From Actinomycetes bacterium (lineage in GTDB: Bacteria; Actinomycetota; Acidimicrobiia; Acidimicrobiales; Acidimicrobiaceae), in NCBI GenBank assembly GCA_021792075.1, contig JAJYVK010000120.1:1-5730 (forward strand): a stretch of 5,730 nt of DNA, given 5' to 3'. Both the position numbers and the translations under genes were made by a program. Positions within the stretch are counted from its first letter, which is position 1; the number at the start of each line of letters is the position of its first letter. Below, one piece after another: positions 1 through 5,730 of the stretch. The notes beneath the pieces are model-generated. The model saw only the letters and a list, made by a program, of their open reading frames with translations. It ran no database searches and was not told the origin of the DNA.

Positions 1-184
1 GTTCCTCTGCAATCCAGACACCGCCCGTCTGCAGACCGACTATGACCAGCTCCGTACAGCCTCGATTGTGTTCAACCACCTCATGGGCTATTCGACTAAG
101 AACCCTTTTGACGTCTGCTCCACCCATGATCTCAGACGCCGTCGAATAAGAATGGCCTGAATTTAAGCCATTTTCGGACAGCAA
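1..184 (-). CDS. pyrR: PyrR, pyrimidine operon regulator / uracil phosphoribosyltransferase, N-terminal part (truncated by window edge)
   Basis: PyrR binds leader RNA of pyrimidine genes in response to UMP and often has uracil phosphoribosyltransferase activity. About 61 codons are visible; the rest lies off the left edge (the family is about 180 residues). Residues 17-39 read ASEIMGGADVKRVLSRIAHE then VVE, and residues 46-59 read LVIVGLQTGGVWIA. These match the PyrR N-terminus (SRELMSAADVGRTISRIAH in the mycobacterial protein as I recall it) and the following strand of the PRT fold. The start is placed at TTG 184-182, behind a strong AGGAGG at 189-194 with a 4-nt spacer. CTG at 181-179 has a more usual 7-nt spacer, and GTG at 232-230 (GGAGG at 236-240) would add 16 residues. 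An in-frame TAA lies just above that GTG. The gene is divergent from the LCP gene. The catalytic PRPP loop is outside the window, so enzymatic competence cannot be judged. Confidence 0.85.
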   Translation of the reverse strand, partial: MLSENGLNSGHSYSTASEIMGGADVKRVLSRIAHEVVEHNRGCTELVIVGLQTGGVWIAEE

Positions 185-188
185 ATCT

Positions 189-194
189 CCTCCT
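189..194 (-). promoter_or_regulatory. Ribosome binding site of pyrR
   Basis: The minus strand reads AGGAGG, a full match to the anti-Shine-Dalgarno core. It is 4 nt before TTG 184 and 7 nt before CTG 181. It is the strongest ribosome binding site in the region and favours a start here over the upstream GTG at 232, which has only GGAGG with a 3-nt spacer. The choice between TTG and CTG is open. Confidence 0.6.
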
Positions 195-222
195 AATTCC
201 GTATGAGCCTCACTGAACTCAC

Positions 223-253
223 TTGACGGCACTAGCCTCCATTAGTCTATAGC
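223..253 (+). promoter_or_regulatory. Possible sigma70-type promoter for the LCP gene
   Basis: A -35-like TTGACG lies at 223-228. It is followed by TCTATA at 246-251 (17-bp spacer) or TATAGC at 248-253 (19-bp spacer). Transcription would start near 260, leaving a leader of about 60 nt before the ATG at 320. The -35 matches five of six consensus positions; the -10 choices are weaker. Position and orientation fit the divergent pyrR/LCP gap. No equally good promoter for pyrR was seen on the other strand. Confidence 0.35.
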
Positions 254-319
254 CCATGTTCTCGGCCCTAGCCGTGGCGGCGACACAAAACCCGACCATT
301 TTTGGGGGAAGATAGAAGG

Positions 320-1855
320 ATGACTTTTCCAGTAGAGCCAAGTGATCGTGACAGTCAAAGACCTGCCACCCCAAGAAGACAACGGCGTTATAAACGGAAA
401 TCGCGAGCAAGAAAGGGCCGAAACATCGCCATTGTCCTTGTCGGCATTCTTGCAGTCATCGCCCTGGCAGGCTACGGGTACGTAAGGTACCGTTACGGCC
501 AGATCAAAAAGCTGAGCGTGCAGAACCTCACCGCGCCAGTCTCGAACCAACCGATGAATATCCTCATAGTGGGTTCCAATTCGCGGGCGGCATTAAACGG
601 AAAGCAGGCTTCAGCATTCGGGACCCCGCAACAGGTTGGAGGCGCCAGAAGCGACGTCACTATGGTCCTCCACATCGACCCAAAGACCCGTTCTGTGTCC
701 CTTGTCTCCATTCCCCGAGATCTCTTCATGCCCATTCCGGGCAGCAGTTTGTCAAACCGAGTCGACGCCTCTCTCAACGCTGGACCTAGCCAGCTTGTCA
801 AAACAGTAGAGCAAGATCTCGGCATCAGTATCTCACACTATGTGGAGCTCAACTTCGACACATTCCAAAGCATCGTCCAAACCCTGGGCGGCCTAGACAT
901 GTACTTCCCTTATCCAGTCAGGGACGCGTACTCCGGACTGAATGTCCCAAATACCGGCTGCCATTACCTCAACGGATTCCAGGCGCTTGCTGTAGTACGT
1001 GCCCGACACCTCGAATACCAAACCTCTTCAGGTCAGTGGATCGAAGATCCGCTGGGAGATCTCTCAAGAATCCGTCGTGACCATGAATTCATGAGAGTGC
1101 TGTTCGCGGCCGTCAAAGCGAAGGGCATATCGAACCCTTTGACACTCAACTCGATTCTCTCCTCAGTCGCTCCGGATCTTCAAGTTGATTCCAGCTTCAG
1201 CCTCGGAGACATGATCTCCCTCGCCTCCAAGTTCAGAAGCATCAATCCCAACACGATTCCTACAGCTACTCTTCCAGTGGCATTGGTCAACAACTACACC
1301 TACAATGGAGCCAACTACGGGGATGTGGTATTCCCAGCACAACCACAGGACCAATCCGTGATAAACCAATACCTGGATGTGCCACCTCCACTTGTAAAGA
1401 AAGGGAGCTTTTCTATCTCTGTCCTCAATGGCTCCGGAATCGCCCAGCAGGCCGCAAAGATCTCGCAGCAGCTGACAGCAGATGGATTCAGCGTCGCCTC
1501 AACCGGGAATGCAAAGATTCTTAGCAAGAACGTCGAGAGCATCATCTACTACAAAGCTGGCTACCTGCAGCAGGCTGAATTGCTGCGCAACAGCCTGTCT
1601 GGCTCGGTTATCATGGGTGAGTCATCGACCCTAAGCCAAGCGCCAGTCGAGCTTGTCGCCGGAACAACCCTTACAGTTGCCAATTCACAGGCAACCGCAA
1701 CTACACAGGCTCCCTCCACTACGACCACGTCTGCAGGTTCCACCCCAACAACGCTTGTTCCAGTCACGCTTCCCGCCACGGCATCAGTTACACCGCTTCA
1801 GCCCTGGGATCCCAGAGCGTGCCCTGCGGGCTCAAAGGTGACACCGGTTGGGTAA
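320..1855 (+). CDS. LCP (LytR-CpsA-Psr) family cell-wall glycopolymer transferase with LytR_C domain
   Basis: LCP proteins move anionic glycopolymers from polyprenyl-phosphate carriers onto peptidoglycan at the outer face of the membrane. The 511-residue protein has a very basic cytoplasmic N-terminus (about residues 19-34), one transmembrane helix (about 35-55), the LCP domain (about 79-265), a LytR_C domain (about 363-454, starting SISVLNGSGIAQQAA) and a Thr/Pro/Ser-rich tail ending in DPRACPAG. Family motifs seen are RSD at 110-112, SIPRD at 130-134, the GCHYLNG stretch from 213, VRARH at 226-230 and DLSRIRRDHEF from 247. Asp254 sits where many members have the Gln of an RQ pair. ATG 320 is chosen over the upstream in-frame TTG 302 because GGGGGAAG (304-311) lies 8 nt before it, while TTG 302 has no ribosome binding site. 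The gene stands alone, divergent from pyrR and convergent with tlpA. The polymer attached cannot be told from sequence. Confidence 0.93.
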   Translation: MTFPVEPSDRDSQRPATPRRQRRYKRKSRARKGRNIAIVLVGILAVIALAGYGYVRYRYGQIKKLSVQNLTAPVSNQPMNILIVGSNSRAALNGKQASAFGTPQQVGGARSDVTMVLHIDPKTRSVSLVSIPRDLFMPIPGSSLSNRVDASLNAGPSQLVKTVEQDLGISISHYVELNFDTFQSIVQTLGGLDMYFPYPVRDAYSGLNVPNTGCHYLNGFQALAVVRARHLEYQTSSGQWIEDPLGDLSRIRRDHEFMRVLFAAVKAKGISNPLTLNSILSSVAPDLQVDSSFSLGDMISLASKFRSINPNTIPTATLPVALVNNYTYNGANYGDVVFPAQPQDQSVINQYLDVPPPLVKKGSFSISVLNGSGIAQQAAKISQQLTADGFSVASTGNAKILSKNVESIIYYKAGYLQQAELLRNSLSGSVIMGESSTLSQAPVELVAGTTLTVANSQATATTQAPSTTTTSAGSTPTTLVPVTLPATASVTPLQPWDPRACPAGSKVTPVG

Positions 1856-1928
1856 GTATATTGATCTTGCAGGAAACATCATGGCAACAAGAGCAAGAAG
1901 GCCAGGGCAGGTTACGAGTGGTCAACAG

Positions 1929-2549
1929 TCATGGATTCGCAATTTTGGCAAGATCACTTGCCAGCATCGACGGGGTGACCTGCCCCGCCACGACTTCAGC
2001 AACAGTGCCCTTTGAGTCAATGAAAACTGTAGTTGGCAGTCCGATGAGGTGATAGGGCTGCTCAAGCTGTCCGTGGCTGTCAAATGCCGAAGGATAGTTG
2101 ACACTGCCTTGAACCAGCAGCGAGGCAGCAGCAGCTCGCGTGTCATTTTCGTCAACGCCAAGAAACTGGACCCGGCCGGCATAATACCTTGAAAGCGCCG
2201 CGAACTCCGGAAGTTCGGTCTTGCATGCGACGCACCACGAAGCAAAGAAATTCAGCACAATGGGTCGGCCTAGGAAGCGTCGGAGCGCCACGCTTTGCGA
2301 GGGAGAAGTGACACTAGAAAGTGAGAACTCCGGCGCAGCCTGTCCGACCAGCGGTCCTCCAACCTGGATTCCCGATGTCTGGGCCAGCGATGACAGCCCG
2401 GTTGTCGAACCCCCGGCACGCAATGAAGAAGCCACGGCATAGACAATGAAAGTGGCAAGGATGAGGAGAAAGGCCGGGAATACGAGCTTCCTTCTTCCGA
2501 TACGGCCAGACCAGGCCCCATTCTGTGACGGGCTAGTGGTACCTGACAA
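1929..2549 (-). CDS. Membrane-anchored TlpA/ResA-like thioredoxin-fold protein
   Basis: This is predicted to be an extracytoplasmic thiol-disulfide oxidoreductase. The 206-residue form has a basic stretch (GRIGRRK), a membrane anchor (about residues 21-43), a linker, then an AhpC/TlpA-type thioredoxin domain from about 67 (VGQAAPEFSLSSV). The active site is WCVAC (105-109, cysteines 106 and 109), with the usual Pro of WCxPC replaced by Ala. The cis-proline loop LIGLPTTVFID has its Pro at 172. Start TTG 2549 has GGGGA (2559-2563) 9 nt upstream. TTG 2558 would add three residues but sits directly against that motif. The gene overlaps the end of ctaB by 17 nt (26 with the longer start), so translational coupling is likely. 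Next to ctaB, a role in cytochrome oxidase or cytochrome c maturation is plausible: TlpA and ResA relatives reduce CuA-site, Sco or apocytochrome cysteines. The actual partner is inference. Confidence 0.88.
   Translation of the reverse strand: MSGTTSPSQNGAWSGRIGRRKLVFPAFLLILATFIVYAVASSLRAGGSTTGLSSLAQTSGIQVGGPLVGQAAPEFSLSSVTSPSQSVALRRFLGRPIVLNFFASWCVACKTELPEFAALSRYYAGRVQFLGVDENDTRAAAASLLVQGSVNYPSAFDSHGQLEQPYHLIGLPTTVFIDSKGTVAEVVAGQVTPSMLASDLAKIANP
1946..1963. repeat. Perfect 7-bp inverted repeat with 4-nt loop at the 3' end of tlpA
   Basis: TGGCAAG (1946-1952), loop ATCA, CTTGCCA (1957-1963) can fold on either strand. It lies over the last codons of tlpA and about 90 nt past the LCP stop, between two convergent genes. 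Neither strand has a T-run after the stem (the plus strand continues GCATCGAC, the minus AAATTGCG), so it is not a standard intrinsic terminator. It may only reflect coding sequence. Confidence 0.3.
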
Positions 2550-3438
2550 GAATATCAATCCCCATTGCGAGAAACAGAATGGTGAGATATGAAATCGAGT
2601 AGCTGAATACCCTCATGGCAAGCTTTGGAGAACAATTCCTGTAAAGACCTACTGCATATGCAAAAAATCCTCCACCAAGAGTTAGTGCCGCTATGAAATA
2701 GATGATCCCTAGATGGCCGACAGGCACGAGCAGCAAGGTCGCTATCCAGAGTAAGACGGTATAGACGACGATCTCGCTGGCGGTTCTCTTCGGACTCGCC
2801 ACCGAGGGCAGCATTGGGACATTCGCCCGGGAGTAATCGTCCTTATAGCGAAATGCGAGTGCCCAGAAGTGGGGAGGGGTCCAGAGAAATATGATCAAAA
2901 ACATGATCACAGCGGTCCAAGAGAGGGAGTGGGCAACCGCCGCCCAGCCAACCAGGACTGGTGCGGCACCTGCTGCACCGCCGATCACTATATTCTGTGA
3001 GGACGTCCGCTTGAGCCAAAGCGTGTAAACGAATACATAGAAAAGTGCTGCAGCCAGAGCAAGAATCGCGCTCAACAAATCTACGAGCACTGCAAGTTCG
3101 ACGAACGCAAGTACCTGGAGAAAAATCGCAAATGTCAGAGCAGCAGAGGGCGTTATCTCGCCCGTCACAAGAGGTCTTTTCTGAGTCCTCTTCATGATCG
3201 AATCGATGTCTCGGTCGGCCCACATGTTGACGGCATTAGCACCGCCGGCAGAGAGAGTCCCGCCGACGAGCGTGAAGACAACGAGCCACACACTTGGAAT
3301 ACCACGCTTTGCCACTATCATTGCCGGAACCGTGGTGATCAACAGGAGTTCTATAATTCGCGGCTTCATAAGGGCAACATAACTACCAACCACCCTTATA
3401 CCACTGCGCCGACTTATTGTACCTACTATTAAGTTCAT
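2533..3438 (-). CDS. ctaB: Protoheme IX farnesyltransferase (heme O synthase)
   Basis: CtaB is a polytopic membrane enzyme that attaches a farnesyl group from farnesyl diphosphate to haem b, giving haem O for cytochrome oxidases (and haem A after CtaA). The 301-residue length is typical. Both Asp-rich UbiA-family signatures are present: N71-MWADRDID with Asp75, Asp77 and Asp79, followed by MKRTQKRPL (82-90); and LWTPPHFWALA (185-195) followed by RYKDDY (197-202) and NVPMLPSV. Many hydrophobic helices fill the rest. ATG 3438 gives a 17-residue lead before the conserved VGSYVALMKPR region. Its ribosome binding site is weak (TAGGT only). This is the first gene of a leftward pair; its end overlaps the tlpA start. 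ctaA and oxidase subunit genes are not in the window. The assignment is secure. Confidence 0.96.
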   Translation of the reverse strand: MNLIVGTISRRSGIRVVGSYVALMKPRIIELLLITTVPAMIVAKRGIPSVWLVVFTLVGGTLSAGGANAVNMWADRDIDSIMKRTQKRPLVTGEITPSAALTFAIFLQVLAFVELAVLVDLLSAILALAAALFYVFVYTLWLKRTSSQNIVIGGAAGAAPVLVGWAAVAHSLSWTAVIMFLIIFLWTPPHFWALAFRYKDDYSRANVPMLPSVASPKRTASEIVVYTVLLWIATLLLVPVGHLGIIYFIAALTLGGGFFAYAVGLYRNCSPKLAMRVFSYSISYLTILFLAMGIDILVRYH

Positions 3439-3476
3439 AGAGACCTAACGAATCCGTTTCCCAGCTGCTACACCAT

Positions 3477-3613
3477 CCGATCACCCAAACACCCAGCGAT
3501 TTGAGATCCGCCGATCACGCGATCACGGCTACAAATTCACGATTGGTCCTTGGAACCCACTTGCAGATCCTAGATTTAAAAGATGGTTGGAACCTGAGAA
3601 ATTCCCCGATCAC
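3477..3613. repeat. Cluster of CGATCAC direct repeats in the ctaB/pepQ divergent region
   Basis: CGATCAC occurs at 3478-3484, 3512-3518, 3520-3526 and 3607-3613, all in the same orientation; three copies are preceded by C. The middle two are separated by one base. A related AGATCAC is at 3700-3706, just inside pepQ. The copies lie between the ctaB start and the proposed pepQ start, where an operator would be expected. Binding by any protein is inference. Confidence 0.35.
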
Positions 3614-3644
3614 AGTATTTGCTATCTTGAATTTTATTCCACCC

Positions 3645-3650
3645 TATCAT
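3645..3650 (+). promoter_or_regulatory. Possible -10 box for pepQ
   Basis: TATCAT matches five of six bases of the -10 consensus and would start transcription near 3657, about 35 nt before ATG 3692. No good -35 is present at 16-18 bp (TTGCTA at 3619-3624 is 20 bp away), so an activator or other sigma factor might be needed. If correct, the longer reading frame from TTG 3587 would begin outside the transcript. Confidence 0.3.
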
Positions 3651-3691
3651 TCATCAACGTATTAAGAACCGGAGCAGGAACAAAGTCACAG

Positions 3692-4792
3692 ATGAAGACA
3701 GATCACCGCATCACCGAACTGCGAAAGCTGCTGGACGAGTCGAATATTGACGTCCTCATAATCACCAACCTCTTAAACATACGGTATCTGACCGGCTTCA
3801 CCGGTTCCGCCGCAACGCTCCTAATAGGTTCGCCATCATTCTCCAAGAATGATTACGGACTTCTTTGCACCGATAGCCGTTACAGCGAACAGTCGCATGT
3901 GCAAATAGCGGAGTCCAATGCTCAAATCGAGATCAGCATCGGGAATCTCGCAACTCAACTCGATAAGTCAAAGTTGTTTGCAAAGGGGGCCCTGGAAATT
4001 GGCATCGAGGCTGACTCAACCACGATTGCGAGCTTCAATGCATGGACTCAAGCGATGGAGAGGACAATTGCACCAAGCAAGGTAAAGGTCGAAAGCCTTA
4101 GACAGTTCAAAGACGAGGAGGAGATCGACGCTATCCGAAGAGCTTCGCATATCGCCGATGAAGCCCTCGCTGACGTGCTGCCAAAATTGAAAGGCGAACC
4201 CACGGAGATCCAGTTCGCTGCGGAACTCGAATTCCGGATGAGAATGCTCGGGGCCGAAGGACCTTCGTTTGAGACCATAGTGGCTTCTGGACCGCACTCG
4301 GCAATGCCGCACGCAAGGCCTACTGATAGAAAGATCACGGAAGGAGACCCGGTAGTCATCGACTTCGGCGCGGTGTGGGAGGGCTACCATTCCGATTGCA
4401 CAAGAACCTACTTTTTGGGCGACACGCTTAGTCGAGAGTTTCAACGAATCTATCGGGCTGTCGAAGCTGCCCAGCAGGCGGGGGTGGAAAAGGCCGTTCT
4501 AGGCACAGGAGCCTCCGCCATCGATTCGGCATGTCGCGACACCCTTGCAGCTGTTAACCTTGAAGAGTTCTTCACCCACAGCACAGGACATGGAGTCGGG
4601 CTCGAGGTTCATGAACTGCCGTGGATCCATAAAGACAGCCAATCTATCTTGGCCGTGGGCGATATATTGACCGTGGAACCGGGGGTTTATCTTGCCGGCC
4701 AGATGGGCGTTCGCATAGAAGACACAATTGCGATAACGAAAACAGGCAGCGAATGCCTGACAGAGATTCCCAAGTCTCCGATAATTTCTTGA
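3692..4792 (+). CDS. pepQ: M24 family Xaa-Pro peptidase (aminopeptidase P / prolidase type)
   Basis: This cytoplasmic dinuclear-metal peptidase cleaves Xaa-Pro bonds. The 366-residue protein has a creatinase-type N-terminal domain (about 1-135, with NIRYLTGFTGS at 29-39) and a pita-bread catalytic domain (about 140-360). All five metal ligands are recognisable: Asp224 in VVIDFGA, Asp235 in YHSDCTRTY, His300 in HSTGHGVG, Glu329 in LTVEPGVYL and Glu343 in GVRIEDT. His207 (GPHSAMPHARP), His307 (VHELP) and Arg341 match further active-site positions. The frame is open back to TTG 3587, but those 35 residues look non-coding. ATG 3692 gives the normal family N-terminus (DHRITELRKLLDE), although its ribosome binding site is poor (AGGAAC about 11 nt away). 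Followed at 113 nt by efp, as in many actinobacteria. Whether it is an aminopeptidase P or a dipeptidase cannot be settled from sequence. Confidence 0.93.
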   Translation: MKTDHRITELRKLLDESNIDVLIITNLLNIRYLTGFTGSAATLLIGSPSFSKNDYGLLCTDSRYSEQSHVQIAESNAQIEISIGNLATQLDKSKLFAKGALEIGIEADSTTIASFNAWTQAMERTIAPSKVKVESLRQFKDEEEIDAIRRASHIADEALADVLPKLKGEPTEIQFAAELEFRMRMLGAEGPSFETIVASGPHSAMPHARPTDRKITEGDPVVIDFGAVWEGYHSDCTRTYFLGDTLSREFQRIYRAVEAAQQAGVEKAVLGTGASAIDSACRDTLAAVNLEEFFTHSTGHGVGLEVHELPWIHKDSQSILAVGDILTVEPGVYLAGQMGVRIEDTIAITKTGSECLTEIPKSPIIS

Positions 4793-4847
4793 CCAACCAG
4801 GAGTCGGTTTCTGATGGGACACGCGATGCAGTACCTGCACAAAACGT

Positions 4848-4869
4848 TAGAATGTGAACCACGTTCACA
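4848..4869 (+). promoter_or_regulatory. Possible efp promoter -10 with overlapping 17-bp palindromic operator
   Basis: TAGAAT at 4848-4853 matches five of six -10 bases; no good -35 lies upstream. It runs into the perfect inverted repeat TGTGAAC-CAC-GTTCACA (4853-4869), whose centre falls near the predicted start site (about 4860). That is a common place for a repressor site. The stem is not followed by a T-run, so it is not a terminator. It resembles CRP-type TGTGA/TCACA half-sites and LexA GAAC/GTTC half-sites, but spacing is off by one in both cases (N7 rather than N6, N3 rather than N4). Confidence 0.4.
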
Positions 4870-4905
4870 AAGGGCTTCGTGTTTCTAGCCAGCTGGAAGG
4901 GTCTC

Positions 4906-5472
4906 ATGGCAATCTCAACCTCAACGAATGATCTCAAGAATGGAATGACGCTGGATCTCGGTGAAGGGCTTTTCACTGTAGTCGAGTTTCAACACGTCAA
5001 ACCAGGCAAGGGAGGTGCATTCGTACGCACCAAGCTAAAGAACCTTCGAACCGGAGCCGTCATCGAGCGCACCTATAGAGCCGATGAAAAACTCGATCAG
5101 GCAATCATTGAAAAGCGCGATATGCAGTTTCTCTACCGAGACGGCGCCCAGTACGTATTCATGGACACCACCTCTTACGATCAGATTCAAATCGACCCTG
5201 CCGCGCTTGGCTCAGCCGCAAACTTTCTGAAAGAAGGTGACTCGGCTACGGTCAGCCAGTACGAAGGCGAGGTTGTGGCCGTCGAACTTCCCGCAGCCGT
5301 GGAGCTAACCGTAATCGAGACAGAGCCCGGCGTCCAGGGTGACCGCGTTTCAGGCGCACGAAAGCCCGCAACAGTAGAAACCGGCCTCATTCTTCAGGTA
5401 CCGCTCTTCATCGAACCTGGCGAACGGATAAAGGTCGACACCAGGTCCGGAGAGTATCTAACTCGTGCCTAA
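4906..5472 (+). CDS. efp: Elongation factor P
   Basis: EF-P enters the ribosomal E site and helps form peptide bonds at runs of proline. The 188-residue length is standard. Domain I (about 1-65) has the tip loop KPGKGG with Lys35, the residue modified in some bacteria. It is followed by [10 protein letters not shown] (41-50) and the family stretch [11 protein letters not shown]. Domains II and III follow; the C-terminal signature with K, A, G, VP and G at the expected spacings is met by [18 protein letters not shown] then IEPG. The protein ends GEYLTRA, as in most members. ATG 4906 is chosen over the upstream in-frame GTG 4879 because GGAAGG (4895-4900) lies 5 nt before it and the family begins here. 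Its end overlaps nusB, so the two are likely co-transcribed. Confidence 0.97.
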   Translation: MAISTSTNDLKNGMTLDLGEGLFTVVEFQHVKPGKGGAFVRTKLKNLRTGAVIERTYRADEKLDQAIIEKRDMQFLYRDGAQYVFMDTTSYDQIQIDPAALGSAANFLKEGDSATVSQYEGEVVAVELPAAVELTVIETEPGVQGDRVSGARKPATVETGLILQVPLFIEPGERIKVDTRSGEYLTRA

Positions 5473-5730
5473 GCCCGAGGACGAGCCAGCGCACGAACGA
5501 GTAACCATACCGGCAGGGGACGAGGAAGAAACCGAGGACTGGATCGTACCGATTTCCTCTAGGCGGGAAGGCCGAGAAAGGTTGATCTCCCTGCTATATG
5601 AGATGGAGATAAAAAACTCTTCGGCCGACACGCTTCTTGATGAGCTAATGCTCACGCCTGATCCATTCGTTACCAGTCGATTTCTTAGAATAGCCAAGAA
5701 CAAGACACGAATGGAGGCCGAGATAAAGAG
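5465..5730 (+). CDS. nusB: NusB, transcription antitermination factor, N-terminal part (truncated by window edge)
   Basis: NusB pairs with NusE (ribosomal protein S10) on boxA RNA to support antitermination, chiefly of rRNA operons. About 88 codons are visible, with no stop before the right edge. Residues 33-48 ([16 protein letters not shown]) match the NusB first helix, and [18 protein letters not shown] (about 63-80) fits the next helices. Ahead of this is an unusually acidic lead of about 32 residues ([15 protein letters not shown]). GTG 5465 overlaps the efp stop by 8 nt and has GGAGAG (5449-5454) 10 nt upstream, which argues for coupling to efp. A start further inside is possible but no better ribosome binding site was seen. 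The efp-nusB order is the usual one in actinobacteria. Confidence 0.88.
   Translation, partial: MPKPEDEPAHERVTIPAGDEEETEDWIVPISSRREGRERLISLLYEMEIKNSSADTLLDELMLTPDPFVTSRFLRIAKNKTRMEAEIK

Noticed and set aside
2..160. Rightward open frame at the left edge (ending TGA near 160)
   Set aside because: Its translation has no recognisable family features, while the minus strand of the same stretch reads clearly as PyrR.
242..550. Leftward open frame of about 100 codons across the pyrR/LCP gap
   Set aside because: It lies mostly antisense to the LCP start, lacks a clear ribosome binding site and has no recognisable motif; treated as a shadow of the LCP gene.
1804..1815. 12-bp perfect palindrome CTGGGATCCCAG
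   Set aside because: It lies inside the LCP coding sequence (codons for PWDPRA) with no loop and no T-run; most likely chance within coding DNA.
1820..1830. GCCC-TGC-GGGC mini-hairpin near the LCP stop
   Set aside because: Only a 4-bp stem within coding sequence and no following T-run on either strand.
3587..3691. N-terminal extension of pepQ from TTG 3587 (35 extra residues)
   Set aside because: No ribosome binding site, no similarity to the family N-terminus, it includes a CGATCAC repeat and lies upstream of or across the proposed promoter. ATG 3692 gives the normal protein length.
4795..4811. AACC/GGTT inverted repeat after pepQ as a terminator
   Set aside because: The stem is only 4 bp and no T-run follows beyond TTT; too weak to call.
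4853..4869. Calling the efp palindrome a CRP or LexA site
   Set aside because: Spacing differs by one base from both consensus sites (TGTGA-N6-TCACA and GAAC-N4-GTTC); kept only as an unassigned palindrome.

Overview
The window looks like ordinary chromosomal DNA from an actinobacterium. Base composition, judged by eye, is only moderately GC-rich. The gene types (an LCP glycopolymer transferase with a Thr/Pro/Ser-rich tail, a pepQ-efp-nusB run, and a mycobacterial-like PyrR N-terminus) point to Actinomycetota. The moderate GC and the Thr-rich tail suggest a lineage such as the Acidimicrobiia; that finer placement is inference. No mobile elements, CRISPR arrays, tRNA or rRNA genes were seen.

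Layout. (1) Positions 1-184, minus strand: the N-terminal part of pyrR, running off the left edge. (2) Positions 185-319: a divergent intergenic region with a possible sigma70-type promoter for the rightward gene. (3) Positions 320-1855, plus: a membrane-anchored LytR-CpsA-Psr (LCP) protein with a C-terminal LytR_C domain. (4) Positions 1929-3438, minus: a two-gene overlapping operon, ctaB (heme O synthase) followed by a membrane-anchored TlpA/ResA-like thioredoxin. It converges on the LCP gene. (5) Positions 3439-3691: a divergent regulatory region with a repeated CGATCAC motif. (6) Positions 3692-5730, plus: pepQ (M24 Xaa-Pro peptidase), efp (elongation factor P) and the start of nusB, which overlaps efp. 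A 17-bp perfect palindrome lies on a -10-like box in front of efp.

How the genes relate. The pepQ-efp-nusB block is a familiar actinobacterial housekeeping cluster: recycling of proline-containing peptides, relief of polyproline stalling, and transcription antitermination. In Streptomyces pyrR lies just beyond nusB. Here pyrR lies on the other side, in the opposite orientation, separated by the LCP and ctaB-tlpA genes. ctaB and tlpA plausibly cooperate in building haem-copper cytochrome oxidase (haem O synthesis plus thiol reduction or copper-site maturation). The LCP protein acts on the cell envelope and appears to be a stand-alone unit.

I found no convincing new biological system. The points most worth checking are the efp palindrome, the CGATCAC repeats, the ctaB-tlpA pairing and the split pyrR/nusB synteny.
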